From positions 58,241 through 122,240 of the forward strand of contig JAGFIZ010000137.1 in assembly GCA_024103135.1 (NCBI GenBank): a stretch of DNA of 64,000 nt, read 5' to 3'. The stretch's first letter is position 1; each line of letters starts with the position of its first letter. The position numbers and the translations under genes were made by a program. This stretch comes from Bradyrhizobiaceae bacterium. GTDB taxonomy: Bacteria > Bacteroidota > Ignavibacteria > Kapaibacteriales > Kapaibacteriaceae. The notes under the pieces were generated by a model. It ran no database searches. It had not been told where the DNA came from and was given only the letters and a program-made list of their open reading frames with translations. Below are positions 53,584 through 62,822 of the stretch, piece by piece.

Positions 53584-56155
53584 CCGTCTGCGTGTTATTG
53601 TCATTGCCGGACCTACAGCCGTCGGTAAAACAGCCCTTTCACTTGAACTAGCGAACCACCTCCCGCTCGAGATCGTCTGTGCCGACTCACGTCAGGTGTA
53701 CACGATGATGGACATAGGCACTGCAAAGCCAACCAAGGCAGAGATGGCAAGGTGTCGGCATCACCTGTTTGATGTGTACCACCCCAGTGTTACGTACAAT
53801 GCCGGTAAGTATGCCGAAGATGTCCGCAGAACACTTTCCAACAAGTTGGGTACCTTCGTACTCGTTGGTGGTTCTGGCTTGTACATCAATGCTGCATTGG
53901 ATGGGTTTTCGGTAGACGTAGCGGAGACGGACGAGAACATACGTTTGCGGATACGGGAGTTCTACCGGACGCATGGTCGCGAGGCACTCTATCAGTGGCT
54001 TGTGGATGTAGATCCTGTGGCGGCTGAACGGTATGCCGACAAGAACCCAAGACGGATTCAGAGGGCCCTTGAGTACTATGTGCAGCATGGCGTACCATTC
54101 TCGTCAACCTGGGCCAAGGCTCAAACTCCGCTTGAAGCGGAGGTACATCGATTTGTTGTAGACATGGACAGAGAAGAGTTAAACGTGAGAATAGAAGAAC
54201 GATGTGCGGCAATGTGGAATGAAGGTCTGTTGGAGGAAACACAGGCAATCCTTGCCGATGGCGTTGCGCCTGAGGCACAGAGTTTGCGTACGGTGGGATA
54301 CACGCAGGCTCTCGGCGCTCTTGGATATGGAACCCCACTGTCGATGTCCGAAGCACAGGAGCAACACGTAGTTGCGACAAAGCAGTACGTGAAGAGGCAG
54401 CGCACATGGTTCAGGAAGGATCCTCGCTTCCAACAGGTTACTCCGTCGAATGCACTCGACGCAATCATGCGGTCGCTTGCAGTACTCTTGATGTTCCTGG
54501 TGGGCGTTGCCGCTGGATCTGCAAAACAAGGCGTCGACACTGCAGCACTGAAGAGTCCACGCTCACCGATTATCTCACAGTATGACTCGGTTCAGGCAGT
54601 GGCCCGACTTGCTGGAAGAATTGACGAACTTCTGCGAAGTAAGGCCTATCGTAGTGCTAGCGTGAGTTGCAGGGTGTGGAATATGTCACGTAACAAGCTT
54701 GTGTATGATTTGGCTGGCGACCTCTGCCTTACGCCAGCTAGCACAACCAAGTTGTTCAGCACTGCAGCAGCATTTCACGCCTTAGGCGAAAAGGGCGCAC
54801 TCACGACCGAGGTACGTGCAACGGGAAGAATTCTCAACGACGGTTCGCTGGAGGGCGACCTCTACCTCGTTGGGATGGGCGATGCAATGCTTTCGGTGAA
54901 TGATCTTGAGCGCATGGCCGACGAGTTGTACAGAATGGGCATCAGAAGAGTGCGTGGTTCCATTTATGGCGATGGATCATTCTTTGATAACATCGGAAAT
55001 CGAGCTGTGTACAGCGGCGATAACGAAGAAGTCCAACCATTGCCAGCCGTACGAGCTCTGAGCGTGAATGAAAGTAGTTTCTCAGTGATCGTGTCCGCAA
55101 CCCGTGCTGGTCGAGTATCGGCTCAGACGATACCAGCCTGCGAGTCCGTTGTCATCAATCTCGTTTCGTCAGCCCCCTCACCGAAACGAAGAAGGAGAGG
55201 TCGTTCACGTTGCACCGTAAGCTCGACGTACTCTGCAAAGGATAATGTCCAGTACATAACCGTTGCAGGATCGCCAGGCGCAAATCGTACACGGTCGTTC
55301 TCCGTCCCTATGGCAGAGCCATCGTTAATGTGTGCCGGCATTTTTGCCAGCCGACTTCGGGCGGGTGGAATCAGTGTTGACGGTAAGGTAGGCACTCGAC
55401 GTTATGCTGCCGAGAGCAGGGTTCTTGTCAAGACAAGCAGGTCGTTAACTGAGTTTTGTAGCGTTGTAAACAAACGCAGCCACAACTACTTTGCTGAGCA
55501 GATATTCAAAGTCGTTGGTGGACAGTACGGTGGTCGTACGAATACCGCTGCTACGGCTAAAGAGGAGATTCTGGCGACATTGGACTCATTAAAGGTGCCA
55601 CGACGGGGAGCGGTGTTCAATGACGGAAGCGGATTGAGCCGACGTAACCGAGTGTGCGCTGCTACACAGGTCGACCTGTTACGAGCTATTAACAATCGGT
55701 CGTATGGCGATGAATTCCGTTCTACACTGGCAATTGCAGCTGTTGATGGAACAATCCGTGGTCGGATGCACAACTCCCCTGCTGCAGGTAATGTTCACGC
55801 AAAGACCGGAACACTACGGAACGTGAGTGCTCTCTCGGGGTACGTGACAACGCTGGATGGCGAGCAGTGGTGCTTCTCGGTCATCAGCAATGGTCCTAGT
55901 CCGCGTACCTACAAATCGATTGAGAATCAGGTTGCCATTGCCTTGGCTGGCTTTTCCTATAGCGGTAAGCAGTGGACTCCTACCGCAAGTACAGCTGTAA
56001 AATCTGCTACGGATACGAGCAATGATGATGAGTTTGAAAACATCAGCGACGATACCGACAAGGATATTCTTGACACGCTACTCTTGTTGAAACATCCCAA
56101 GGATGTACCGAGTAGTGATCAACGCAAGCAGAAGCCCAAAAAGGTCGGCGAGTAA
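53573..56155 (+). CDS. MiaA tRNA dimethylallyltransferase fused in frame to PBP4-type D-Ala-D-Ala carboxypeptidase
   Basis: About 860 residues in one frame from the ATG at 53573. Residues 1-300 are a full MiaA: Walker A GPTAVGKT (13-20), ADSRQVYTMMDIGTAKP, GGSGLYINA and a final KRQRTWFRKD. MiaA puts an isopentenyl group on A37 of tRNAs. With no stop codon, the chain runs into a hydrophobic segment (about 300-316, RSLAVLLMFLVGVAAGSA), then a DacB/PBP4 serine peptidase with SxxK Ser390-Lys393 (ASTTKLF), SxN Ser636-Asn638 (RSHNYF) and KTG 744-746 (AKTGTL). PBP4 trims or cuts peptidoglycan in the periplasm. An in-frame ATG at 54467 (residue 299) could start PBP4 separately. Topology (MiaA in, PBP4 out) fits a real fusion. 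The last 78 bases overlap a convergent VanZ-like gene. Confidence 0.9.
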   Translation: MSADRLRVIVIAGPTAVGKTALSLELANHLPLEIVCADSRQVYTMMDIGTAKPTKAEMARCRHHLFDVYHPSVTYNAGKYAEDVRRTLSNKLGTFVLVGGSGLYINAALDGFSVDVAETDENIRLRIREFYRTHGREALYQWLVDVDPVAAERYADKNPRRIQRALEYYVQHGVPFSSTWAKAQTPLEAEVHRFVVDMDREELNVRIEERCAAMWNEGLLEETQAILADGVAPEAQSLRTVGYTQALGALGYGTPLSMSEAQEQHVVATKQYVKRQRTWFRKDPRFQQVTPSNALDAIMRSLAVLLMFLVGVAAGSAKQGVDTAALKSPRSPIISQYDSVQAVARLAGRIDELLRSKAYRSASVSCRVWNMSRNKLVYDLAGDLCLTPASTTKLFSTAAAFHALGEKGALTTEVRATGRILNDGSLEGDLYLVGMGDAMLSVNDLERMADELYRMGIRRVRGSIYGDGSFFDNIGNRAVYSGDNEEVQPLPAVRALSVNESSFSVIVSATRAGRVSAQTIPACESVVINLVSSAPSPKRRRRGRSRCTVSSTYSAKDNVQYITVAGSPGANRTRSFSVPMAEPSLMCAGIFASRLRAGGISVDGKVGTRRYAAESRVLVKTSRSLTEFCSVVNKRSHNYFAEQIFKVVGGQYGGRTNTAATAKEEILATLDSLKVPRRGAVFNDGSGLSRRNRVCAATQVDLLRAINNRSYGDEFRSTLAIAAVDGTIRGRMHNSPAAGNVHAKTGTLRNVSALSGYVTTLDGEQWCFSVISNGPSPRTYKSIENQVAIALAGFSYSGKQWTPTASTAVKSATDTSNDDEFENISDDTDKDILDTLLLLKHPKDVPSSDQRKQKPKKVGE

Positions 56156-56485
56156 GTCCAGGCCGCTTGCTTCCCTGCCTGGCGTAAGCATCTGAACAAC
56201 CTCGATTGAAAGGCCATATACCGCGCCAACAGTTACGGTAGACAACCGCAACGATATACTTGTTGTCCACGGTCTACTTCCTGCTGCTGCACATTGATAC
56301 AGAATGCCAAAGGCCAAAAAGGCGATGGCATGGAGCAGTTTGTCCGACCAGAATCGTGCAAAGTCTGGTAGCTCTGCTGGTGGAATTGAGCTCCCCCAAC
56401 TAACCAGAGCCATAAACGAGAGTACTGGCAGTGCTGAAGCAATGCGTTGCGAACGTTCAACTGTCCAGCGTTGATCCGAGCTCAC
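56078..56485 (-). CDS. VanZ-like membrane protein
   Basis: About 135 residues from a GTG at 56485; the frame is open to 56560 but the longer version overlaps nnr by 104 bases. There are about four hydrophobic segments. Family landmarks are DKLLHAIAFLAFGILYQ and VYGLSIEVVQMLTPGREASGLDLLADLFG. VanZ-like proteins are small inner-membrane proteins of mostly unknown function; one gives low-level teicoplanin resistance. Its 3' end overlaps the convergent MiaA-PBP4 gene by 78 bases and its start overlaps nnr by about 29 bases. Confidence 0.75.
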   Translation of the reverse strand: MSSDQRWTVERSQRIASALPVLSFMALVSWGSSIPPAELPDFARFWSDKLLHAIAFLAFGILYQCAAAGSRPWTTSISLRLSTVTVGAVYGLSIEVVQMLTPGREASGLDLLADLFGLLLALITTRYILGMFQQE

Positions 56486-57899
56486 GGATAATGTCTCCAG
56501 CTGTGATACTTTCCTTTGCCTTGCTCCTGGCAAGTCGGTCTGCAGCCAAACCATGCACAAATGCGCCTAATGCCGCTGCGTCGAGGAGTGGTAGTCGTTG
56601 TGCCACGAAGGCGGCAATGATACCACTCAATACGTCGCCACTTCCTGCCTTGGCTAAGGCTGGATTACCTGAGGTACTGTAATACGTCCGCATTCCATTT
56701 GTTGTCGTGGGTGGTATGCACTTGAGATGAACAATGCAACTCAACATCTGCGCTGCTGTTACTGCCGATGAAGGGACATCAGCAGGCATGACATCTAGTC
56801 CACGGAGTTCAAGCAATCTGGCGAACTCGCCAGGGTGTGGCGTGACGATAACATTGTGCAGCGATCGTGAAAGTGATTCAAGAGCACGCAAGCCATCGGC
56901 ATCGACCACGGCGGGCGTGGAGGGAAACGCTTCGAGTAGCTCACGGAGTATGGCAATACGTGAAGATTCAGTGCCGAACCCTGGTCCTAATAGAACCACT
57001 GATGCTCGCCTGGCCAGCGTGTGCAATTGGTCGAATCCAGCCGTCATCACTTCGCGTGGTAGCAGTGGATGAACGGCGTCGGTCACCAACGTTACCAGGC
57101 CAGCTCCAGCCCTTAATGCAGCTTCGGAGGCCAGGCAGGCAGCACCACGCATGGATGAACTTCCAGCAACCACAACCACATGTCCATAGGTGTACTTGTG
57201 AGAGTTCAAGGCTCGTTCAGGAAGCATCCAGCGGATATCGTCCCTCTCGAGCACATACTCCGATGCCCAAGTCATGGCCATCCCGTCTGGTGCACCAATC
57301 GAGGCAATGCCGACGTGACCGCAAAGGCGTCGACCATTGGCACCCAGCATGCCTGGTTTCCATGCTTCCATCGTGATGGTCTCGGTGGCACGTATGGCGT
57401 GTGGGTGACATGCTCCGGACGCTGCATCGAGTCCGGTTGGTACGTCAACAGCCACAACTAATGCATCATGTGCATTGATGATCTCAGCCCAACTGGCAAC
57501 AGGCTCACGCAACTCTGCCGAACCACCAACACCAACCAAGGCATCCACGATCACGTCAGCATCAATGGACGGGAGGTGCTCCGGTGATGTAATCGGAAGT
57601 CCCATCTGCACGACGGCATCGTAGTTGGCTGCTGTCTCGGGACTCATGGCATCGCGTTGTGGTATGCCGACAATGACTACGTCCTTGCTATCCGAAAGCA
57701 TTCTGGCAATGGCGTATCCATCACCTCCATTGTTACCATTGCCACAGGCAACAACAACCCTGGTAGCGTGATCAAGTAGCCTGCTCTGCTTGATCACATT
57801 CGCGGCAGCAGTTTCCATGAGCGTCGATGCAGGTATCCCCTGCCGAATACACTCAGCGTCAAGCTTGCGGATATCATCTACGGTGAGAACTGGTTGCAC
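56457..57899 (-). CDS. nnr: Bifunctional NAD(P)HX epimerase/dehydratase
   Basis: 480 residues with both halves of the NADH-repair enzyme. The N-terminal epimerase (YjeF_N) has VVVACGNGNNGGDGYAIAR. The C-terminal dehydratase (carbohydrate-kinase-like fold) has VVVAGSSSMRGAACLASEAALRAGAGLVT, VVDADGLRALES and NPALAKAGSGDVLSGIIAA. It restores hydrated NADH and NADPH in the cytoplasm using ATP or ADP. The gene is divergent from the lipoprotein gene at 57965, and 65 bases hold both promoters. Confidence 0.95.
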   Translation of the reverse strand: MQPVLTVDDIRKLDAECIRQGIPASTLMETAAANVIKQSRLLDHATRVVVACGNGNNGGDGYAIARMLSDSKDVVIVGIPQRDAMSPETAANYDAVVQMGLPITSPEHLPSIDADVIVDALVGVGGSAELREPVASWAEIINAHDALVVAVDVPTGLDAASGACHPHAIRATETITMEAWKPGMLGANGRRLCGHVGIASIGAPDGMAMTWASEYVLERDDIRWMLPERALNSHKYTYGHVVVVAGSSSMRGAACLASEAALRAGAGLVTLVTDAVHPLLPREVMTAGFDQLHTLARRASVVLLGPGFGTESSRIAILRELLEAFPSTPAVVDADGLRALESLSRSLHNVIVTPHPGEFARLLELRGLDVMPADVPSSAVTAAQMLSCIVHLKCIPPTTTNGMRTYYSTSGNPALAKAGSGDVLSGIIAAFVAQRLPLLDAAALGAFVHGLAADRLARSKAKESITAGDIIRELGSTLDS

Positions 57900-57964
57900 G
57901 ATGTAAAACTACAACCACGACTACTCCATTATGCAGAGGATGTGTTCTGTTGTACTTTGCAGCG

Positions 57965-58447
57965 ATGGTGCGATTGTTCTTCTTGATACTCTGTGTGTTT
58001 ACCGTCTCGTGTGGCGGTCTAGACCCGGAAAGCCTTCCTCAAACTGCAACGGTTTCGGGGACGGTAGTCATTGTGGGCGGACGTACCGCTTGGCCTGACA
58101 GCGTACTAGAAATGCGTGTGGTACTATTCGATCAAAAGCCTTCGGCACCAGACTCGGTCATCGCTGCCATTGTAGGTAACAAGGCAGCCTATACCGACAC
58201 TCTTCCTCGATTCGTTGATAGTTGCACCTATTCCATCGCAATTTCCAAGCCCCCTCACACCTTCACCTATGCCGTGGTTGCAGGGCGTACCGGACCGAAC
58301 CTCCTGAAGGACTGGACCATGCTTGCACTGCATACAGAAGAGAGTACTCCATCGGTTCCAGCAACCGTGGTTGTAATGGAAGGGGCTCAGGTAGTCGTGG
58401 ACTTCAACGTTGATTTCGCTCATTTGCCCGAGCAGCCATTCCAATGA
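57965..58447 (+). CDS. Small lipoprotein upstream of a TonB receptor
   Basis: 160 residues from the ATG at 57965; an in-frame TTG at 57950 would add five residues. MVRLFFLILCVFTVSC ends in a lipobox. The mature part is beta-rich with a TATVSGTVVIVGG start, reminiscent of a small carboxypeptidase-regulatory-like domain. The stop overlaps the TonB receptor's start as ATGA (58444-58447), so it is probably a partner in substrate capture at the outer membrane. No family is recognised. Confidence 0.78.
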   Translation: MVRLFFLILCVFTVSCGGLDPESLPQTATVSGTVVIVGGRTAWPDSVLEMRVVLFDQKPSAPDSVIAAIVGNKAAYTDTLPRFVDSCTYSIAISKPPHTFTYAVVAGRTGPNLLKDWTMLALHTEESTPSVPATVVVMEGAQVVVDFNVDFAHLPEQPFQ

Positions 58448-60675
58448 CCATGCTGCACCATTCGGTTATCATGAAGCTCAGCATCCGTACGATGGTGGTT
58501 GTTGCGCTGTTCTGTTGTGTTGCTGCGACCGTGAAGCTTGTGGCTTCTGACGTGCGTGGTCTGATCACCGATAGGAAATCGGGTGATCCAGTAAGTGGCG
58601 TGACAGTGAGACTGGCCACTACGAGACTCGGTGCTGTTTCTGATAGCGCTGGTCGGTTTGTCATCAAGAACGTCCCTAAAGGAACGCATACCATTGAGTT
58701 CAACCGCATCGGGTATCGTCCAACGAAAATTGTTGCCACCATCAGACTAGATCAGGAAGATGTTGTGTGCACCCTGTTGCCAACGGACCTGCAGGTGCAG
58801 GACGTCATTGTCTCGGCTAACAGGCGCGTGCAGGCCGTACAGGACGTTCCGATCAGCGTGAGTACCGTTAGTGCAGTCGACCTCGATCAAAGAAACATTA
58901 CCCGGCTGGATGATGCTCTTCGATATGTCAGCGGCGTTACCGTTGTCAAGGATCAAGTGAACATCCGAGGCAGTAGTGGCTTTGCCCTTGGTGTTGGCAA
59001 TAGAGCAATGGTGCTGATTGATGGGTTTCCGTTGATGTCTGGTGATAATGGCGATATCAAGTTTGACGTATTACCCGTAACCGACATTGAACACATCGAG
59101 GTGATCAAGGGGGCAGGCAGTGCACTCTACGGAACTGGTGCCTTGGGTGGTGTTGTCTCTCTGTTTACAAAGAAGGTTACCGACCAAGCCGACATGTCGG
59201 CTCGTGTTTACCTTGGTGGCTATACGCTTCCTCGGTATGCTTCGTGGAGATACTCCGAATCCATACCGATTCAGGGCGGTGCCGATGTTCGTTATGCCAA
59301 ACGCTTTGGTGATGTTACCATCAGTGCCAGCGCTGGAATCCGAACGGATCAGAGTTATCGTGACTTCGATGCATCTACCCGTGGCGTACTCTTTGCAAAG
59401 GGAACCTGGCACATGAGCGATGTCTCTCAGCTTACCCTGTTCGGACTGTATGCCCTACACGTTGGTGAGAATTTTTTGTATTGGCAAGACTTGCAGCATG
59501 CCACGCGTCCACCAACAAGCCAGGATCCCGATCAGATGCTTCAAAGCGAGAAAGCTGCATCTGCCCTTGAATGGCAGTGGATTGCGGACAACCACACGTC
59601 CGTCATCGTGCGTACGGGACTGTTCAGAACCCACTTCGAAAACACGCTCAACAACGTTACGCTCGACAGCAATACAAGCACTGCCTATGCTTGGAATACT
59701 GACGTAATGGTCACCTCCTCACTCTCCAATGCTTTTACACTTACAGCCGGGATGAATGGCAGAGTGAATTCCGTATCGGCAGATATCTATGGAAGTCAGC
59801 TTCAGACAATCGGCTCCTTGTTTGCGCAAGGTGAGTATGCATTTCCAAGCGGACCAATTGTCACTGCCGGACTTAGAGTAGATCACGAAAAAACAGCATC
59901 GCTTTCTCCTCACCTTGAGTACAGTCCCAAGCTCGGGATGTCTTGGGCATTATCACCAACAACAACCGTCCGTGCCAGTGTTGGACGAGGGTTTCGTGCC
60001 CCTGCCATTGCCGAGCGGTATGCAAAGATTCGTTATGGTCCATTTCAGGTTAGGCCCAACCCTGATCTGCTGGCAGAAAGTTCATGGTCGTACGAGGCCG
60101 GCATTCATTGGACGCCAGCCGATGTTGCGATACCGATCGACCTCGACCTAGCGGTATTCAACAATGAACTGTTTAATCTGATTGAGCCCCGTTTCGACGT
60201 CAACGATCCCAACGTACCCATTGTCTTCCTTAACATCACACGGGCACGCATCATTGGAACGGAGCTCACGGTTAAGTCTGCCCTATCCAAAGCCCTCATG
60301 TTCGAGAGTGGACTAACGCTCATGCTGCCTCGTGACCTTGTACTCAACCAGACGCTGAAGTATCGCAACAATGTGTTGTGGTATTCACGATGCATCGTCA
60401 AACCGGTCGACCCGCTTTCCTTGCAGGTTGAGTATCGCTTTCAGAACAGAGTCGAGAATATCGACAACAGTCTTGAAGCCTTCATTCCTGATGCCGACCA
60501 GCGTGTACCCTCGCACGTTGTTGATGTGCGTGCTTTCTGGACGTTTTCGACTCAGTCAGGTGCTGCTCTACAGCTTGGCATTATTGCCAAGAATGTGTTG
60601 GACTACTATTACACCGAGGCCGTTGCAAACCTTAGTCCTACACGCAGCATTGCACTACAGATAGAATATCGGTAA
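58444..60675 (+). CDS. TonB-dependent receptor
   Basis: 743 residues from an ATG that overlaps the lipoprotein stop; an alternative ATG at 58471 opens the signal peptide directly (MKLSIRTMVVVALFCC). A regulatory-like domain comes first (VRGLITDRKSGDPVSGVTV, GTHTIEFNRIGY), then a plug (VNIRGSSGFALGVGNRAMVLIDG, KGAGSALYGTGALGGVVSLF) and a ~500-residue barrel ending in IALQIEYR. The GSALYGTGALGGVV plug is typical of siderophore or vitamin B12 receptors. Its N-terminal domain resembles that of the receptor at 23059. The stop abuts the convergent lptB gene. Confidence 0.94.
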   Translation: MTMLHHSVIMKLSIRTMVVVALFCCVAATVKLVASDVRGLITDRKSGDPVSGVTVRLATTRLGAVSDSAGRFVIKNVPKGTHTIEFNRIGYRPTKIVATIRLDQEDVVCTLLPTDLQVQDVIVSANRRVQAVQDVPISVSTVSAVDLDQRNITRLDDALRYVSGVTVVKDQVNIRGSSGFALGVGNRAMVLIDGFPLMSGDNGDIKFDVLPVTDIEHIEVIKGAGSALYGTGALGGVVSLFTKKVTDQADMSARVYLGGYTLPRYASWRYSESIPIQGGADVRYAKRFGDVTISASAGIRTDQSYRDFDASTRGVLFAKGTWHMSDVSQLTLFGLYALHVGENFLYWQDLQHATRPPTSQDPDQMLQSEKAASALEWQWIADNHTSVIVRTGLFRTHFENTLNNVTLDSNTSTAYAWNTDVMVTSSLSNAFTLTAGMNGRVNSVSADIYGSQLQTIGSLFAQGEYAFPSGPIVTAGLRVDHEKTASLSPHLEYSPKLGMSWALSPTTTVRASVGRGFRAPAIAERYAKIRYGPFQVRPNPDLLAESSWSYEAGIHWTPADVAIPIDLDLAVFNNELFNLIEPRFDVNDPNVPIVFLNITRARIIGTELTVKSALSKALMFESGLTLMLPRDLVLNQTLKYRNNVLWYSRCIVKPVDPLSLQVEYRFQNRVENIDNSLEAFIPDADQRVPSHVVDVRAFWTFSTQSGAALQLGIIAKNVLDYYYTEAVANLSPTRSIALQIEYR

Positions 60676-60680
60676 GGGGC

Positions 60681-61421
60681 TTAGTAGCGTTCGAGTGTAA
60701 AGTGTTCGCCAAGGTAGTGCTTGCGAACATCCGGATTTGAGGCCACCTCTTCAGCCGTACCACTGGTGAACATCGTACCATCGATCAAGATGTATGCTCG
60801 ATCGGTTATCGACAAGGTTTCGTGCACATTGTGGTCGGTAATCAACACGCCTAGCCCTCTATCCTTCAGCTTCTTCACGATGGTCATGATATCCTCGACT
60901 GCCAACGGATCTATCCCGGCAAATGGTTCATCCAAAAGGATAAACTGAGGATCGGTGGCAAGTGCCCGCGCAATTTCACAGCGTCGTCGCTCGCCCCCTG
61001 ACAGCATATACCCTTTGCTGTTGCGAATGTGCGTAAGACCAAATTCTTCGAGGAGCATGTCGCGCTTCTCGCGTCGCGCCGTACCCGACATTGACCGCAG
61101 CTGGAGGACGGCCATCAGGTTTTGAGCGACGGACAGTTGACGAAAAATGCTCGGCTCTTGTGGCAAATACGCAATCCCTTTTCGTGCACGCTTGTACATG
61201 GCCAACTTGGTGATCGCCGAGTCACCGAGCGTCACGACGCCACTATCGGGCCTAACCATTCCCACAATCATGTAGAAGGTCGTGGTCTTGCCTGCACCAT
61301 TAGGACCGAGCAGACCTACCACCTCGCCGGCTTCTACTTGTATGCTGCTTTGCTTCACAACAACACGTTTACCGTAGGTCTTGCGAAGACTATCAGCTCT
61401 GAGGATTGGTCTTGACGTCAA
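60681..61421 (-). CDS. lptB: LPS export ABC transporter ATP-binding protein
   Basis: 246 residues, the usual length for LptB, the cytoplasmic ATPase of the LptB2FG complex that extracts lipopolysaccharide from the inner membrane. Walker A is GPNGAGKTTTFYM near residue 40, the signature is LSGGERRRCEIARALA and Walker B is FILLDEPFAGIDPLAVEDI, followed by ITDHNV. The EPFAGIDP form is LptB-like. The start overlaps the HtrA stop by 4 bases. The window has no other lpt gene. Confidence 0.94.
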   Translation of the reverse strand: MTSRPILRADSLRKTYGKRVVVKQSSIQVEAGEVVGLLGPNGAGKTTTFYMIVGMVRPDSGVVTLGDSAITKLAMYKRARKGIAYLPQEPSIFRQLSVAQNLMAVLQLRSMSGTARREKRDMLLEEFGLTHIRNSKGYMLSGGERRRCEIARALATDPQFILLDEPFAGIDPLAVEDIMTIVKKLKDRGLGVLITDHNVHETLSITDRAYILIDGTMFTSGTAEEVASNPDVRKHYLGEHFTLERY

Positions 61422-62596
61422 TTTCTAACACCTTGTTTAGGGGGCTTGCGGAGCGTGAGTTTGAGGTCCTTTGTGGCCGATCCACGTTCGACGGTGACGG
61501 TGAGAACCTGCCCAACCTCACCATCGAGTATTGCAACATTAAGGTCGTCCATCCTTAGTACCTTCTCACCATCTATTGCAACAATAACATCTCCGGGTTC
61601 GAAACCTGCGTTGTCGGCCGGACTGTCGCCAGAAACGCGGGTAACGAGAATTCCATCGTCACGCGTAATGCCATAGTACTGAGCTGATTCTTCGTCGAGT
61701 GGTACGATTTTGATTCCTGTCCAGAATCCACGATCAATCTCGCCGCGTTGCTTGAGTTTGTCAACAATGGATCGAACACGATTCACGGGTATGGCAAAAC
61801 CAATGCCGATACTGCCTGCGCCACGGTTGTTCTGTGAGGTAGAATAGATCACGGTATTCATGCCAATCACCTCGCCGTCGGCGTTGACGAGCGGACCACC
61901 CGAATTGCCAGAAGAAATTGCCGCGTCAGTTTGAAGCATGTCGCGGTATACCCGCGACTCGCCTGTTTCGTCGGGCTGTGTGAAACTGACCCCTACATTG
62001 CTGATTACACCCACGGTCACCGTTGGCTTGGCATTGATGTCGAACAATCCGAAAGGATTCCCGAATGCGATAGCCCATTCACCAACACGAACGTGCTCGC
62101 TGTTGGCCAGCTTCAGGAATGGAAGCCCCTTGGCCTCGATCTTTAACAGGGCGACATCAGTTACCATGTCATGCCCGATGACCTTGGCATTGTGCTTTGA
62201 ACCATCCGTCATCGTAACCACGACCTTCGATGCATTGCCAGCTACGTGGTCATTGGTCAGGATGTAGCCATCTTCAGAAATGATGAAACCTGACCCCACC
62301 CCTTTTACTTCGTATTGCTGACGGTAACTGCGCCGTCCAAAGTAACGTTCAAAGAACGGATCGTCGAAGAATGAATAAGGGTTGCGGTATACCTGCTCTC
62401 GGATTTCCGTGACGTTAATGCCAACGATCGCCGGTGAACACTTGTCAACAGCCGTAGTTATCGCATTGGAACGTGACGTGCTTATACCATCGTCCCTACG
62501 CTCGGAAACGGTGTACACTGGCTTGTACTCCTTAGTACAAGCCACGAGCGGTGTAAACAACGAGAGAAGTACTGCTAGACGGAAGAATCGGGACAT
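61418..62596 (-). CDS. HtrA/DegP-like trypsin-fold protease, lipoprotein
   Basis: About 392 residues from the ATG at 62596, which directly opens a lipoprotein signal with Cys20 (SLFTPLVAC); an earlier in-frame start at 62641 adds 15 residues. The catalytic triad is His117 (LTNDHVAGN), Asp147 (VTDVALLKIEA) and Ser232 (SSGNSGGPLV). One PDZ domain follows (about 285-385, SPADNAGFEPGDVIVAIDGEKV). DegP-type proteases degrade or refold damaged envelope proteins. A lipid anchor is less usual than a soluble or single-helix form. Its coupling to lptB fits envelope maintenance. Confidence 0.93.
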   Translation of the reverse strand: MSRFFRLAVLLSLFTPLVACTKEYKPVYTVSERRDDGISTSRSNAITTAVDKCSPAIVGINVTEIREQVYRNPYSFFDDPFFERYFGRRSYRQQYEVKGVGSGFIISEDGYILTNDHVAGNASKVVVTMTDGSKHNAKVIGHDMVTDVALLKIEAKGLPFLKLANSEHVRVGEWAIAFGNPFGLFDINAKPTVTVGVISNVGVSFTQPDETGESRVYRDMLQTDAAISSGNSGGPLVNADGEVIGMNTVIYSTSQNNRGAGSIGIGFAIPVNRVRSIVDKLKQRGEIDRGFWTGIKIVPLDEESAQYYGITRDDGILVTRVSGDSPADNAGFEPGDVIVAIDGEKVLRMDDLNVAILDGEVGQVLTVTVERGSATKDLKLTLRKPPKQGVRN

Positions 62597-62724
62597 TTCG
62601 CATGTACGTGAGTGATACAACGTAGTGGCCGACAAGTCCATGCACGGTCGGCGCAGGCAACTGACGAGTAAGGAGGCAAACTAGTACCCGGTTGCGTCAC
62701 ACAAAAGGCAGCGACCGTGTTTAT

Positions 62725-62758
62725 GTGAACAGGTTAGACAATACTAGGTCATGTTCAC
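62725..62758. promoter_or_regulatory. Inverted repeat between divergent htrA and priA
   Basis: GTGAACA (62725-62731) and TGTTCAC (62752-62758) form a perfect 7-base inverted repeat with centres 27 bases apart. It lies in the 226-base gap between the two divergent starts, which otherwise shows no clear TAnnTTTG promoter. It could be an operator for either gene. Confidence 0.35.
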
Positions 62759-62822
62759 TACGCTTCGACATACTCATCCACTAAACGCACAAAGATGCTT
62801 GAACTGACAATCTGTAGTTTGC

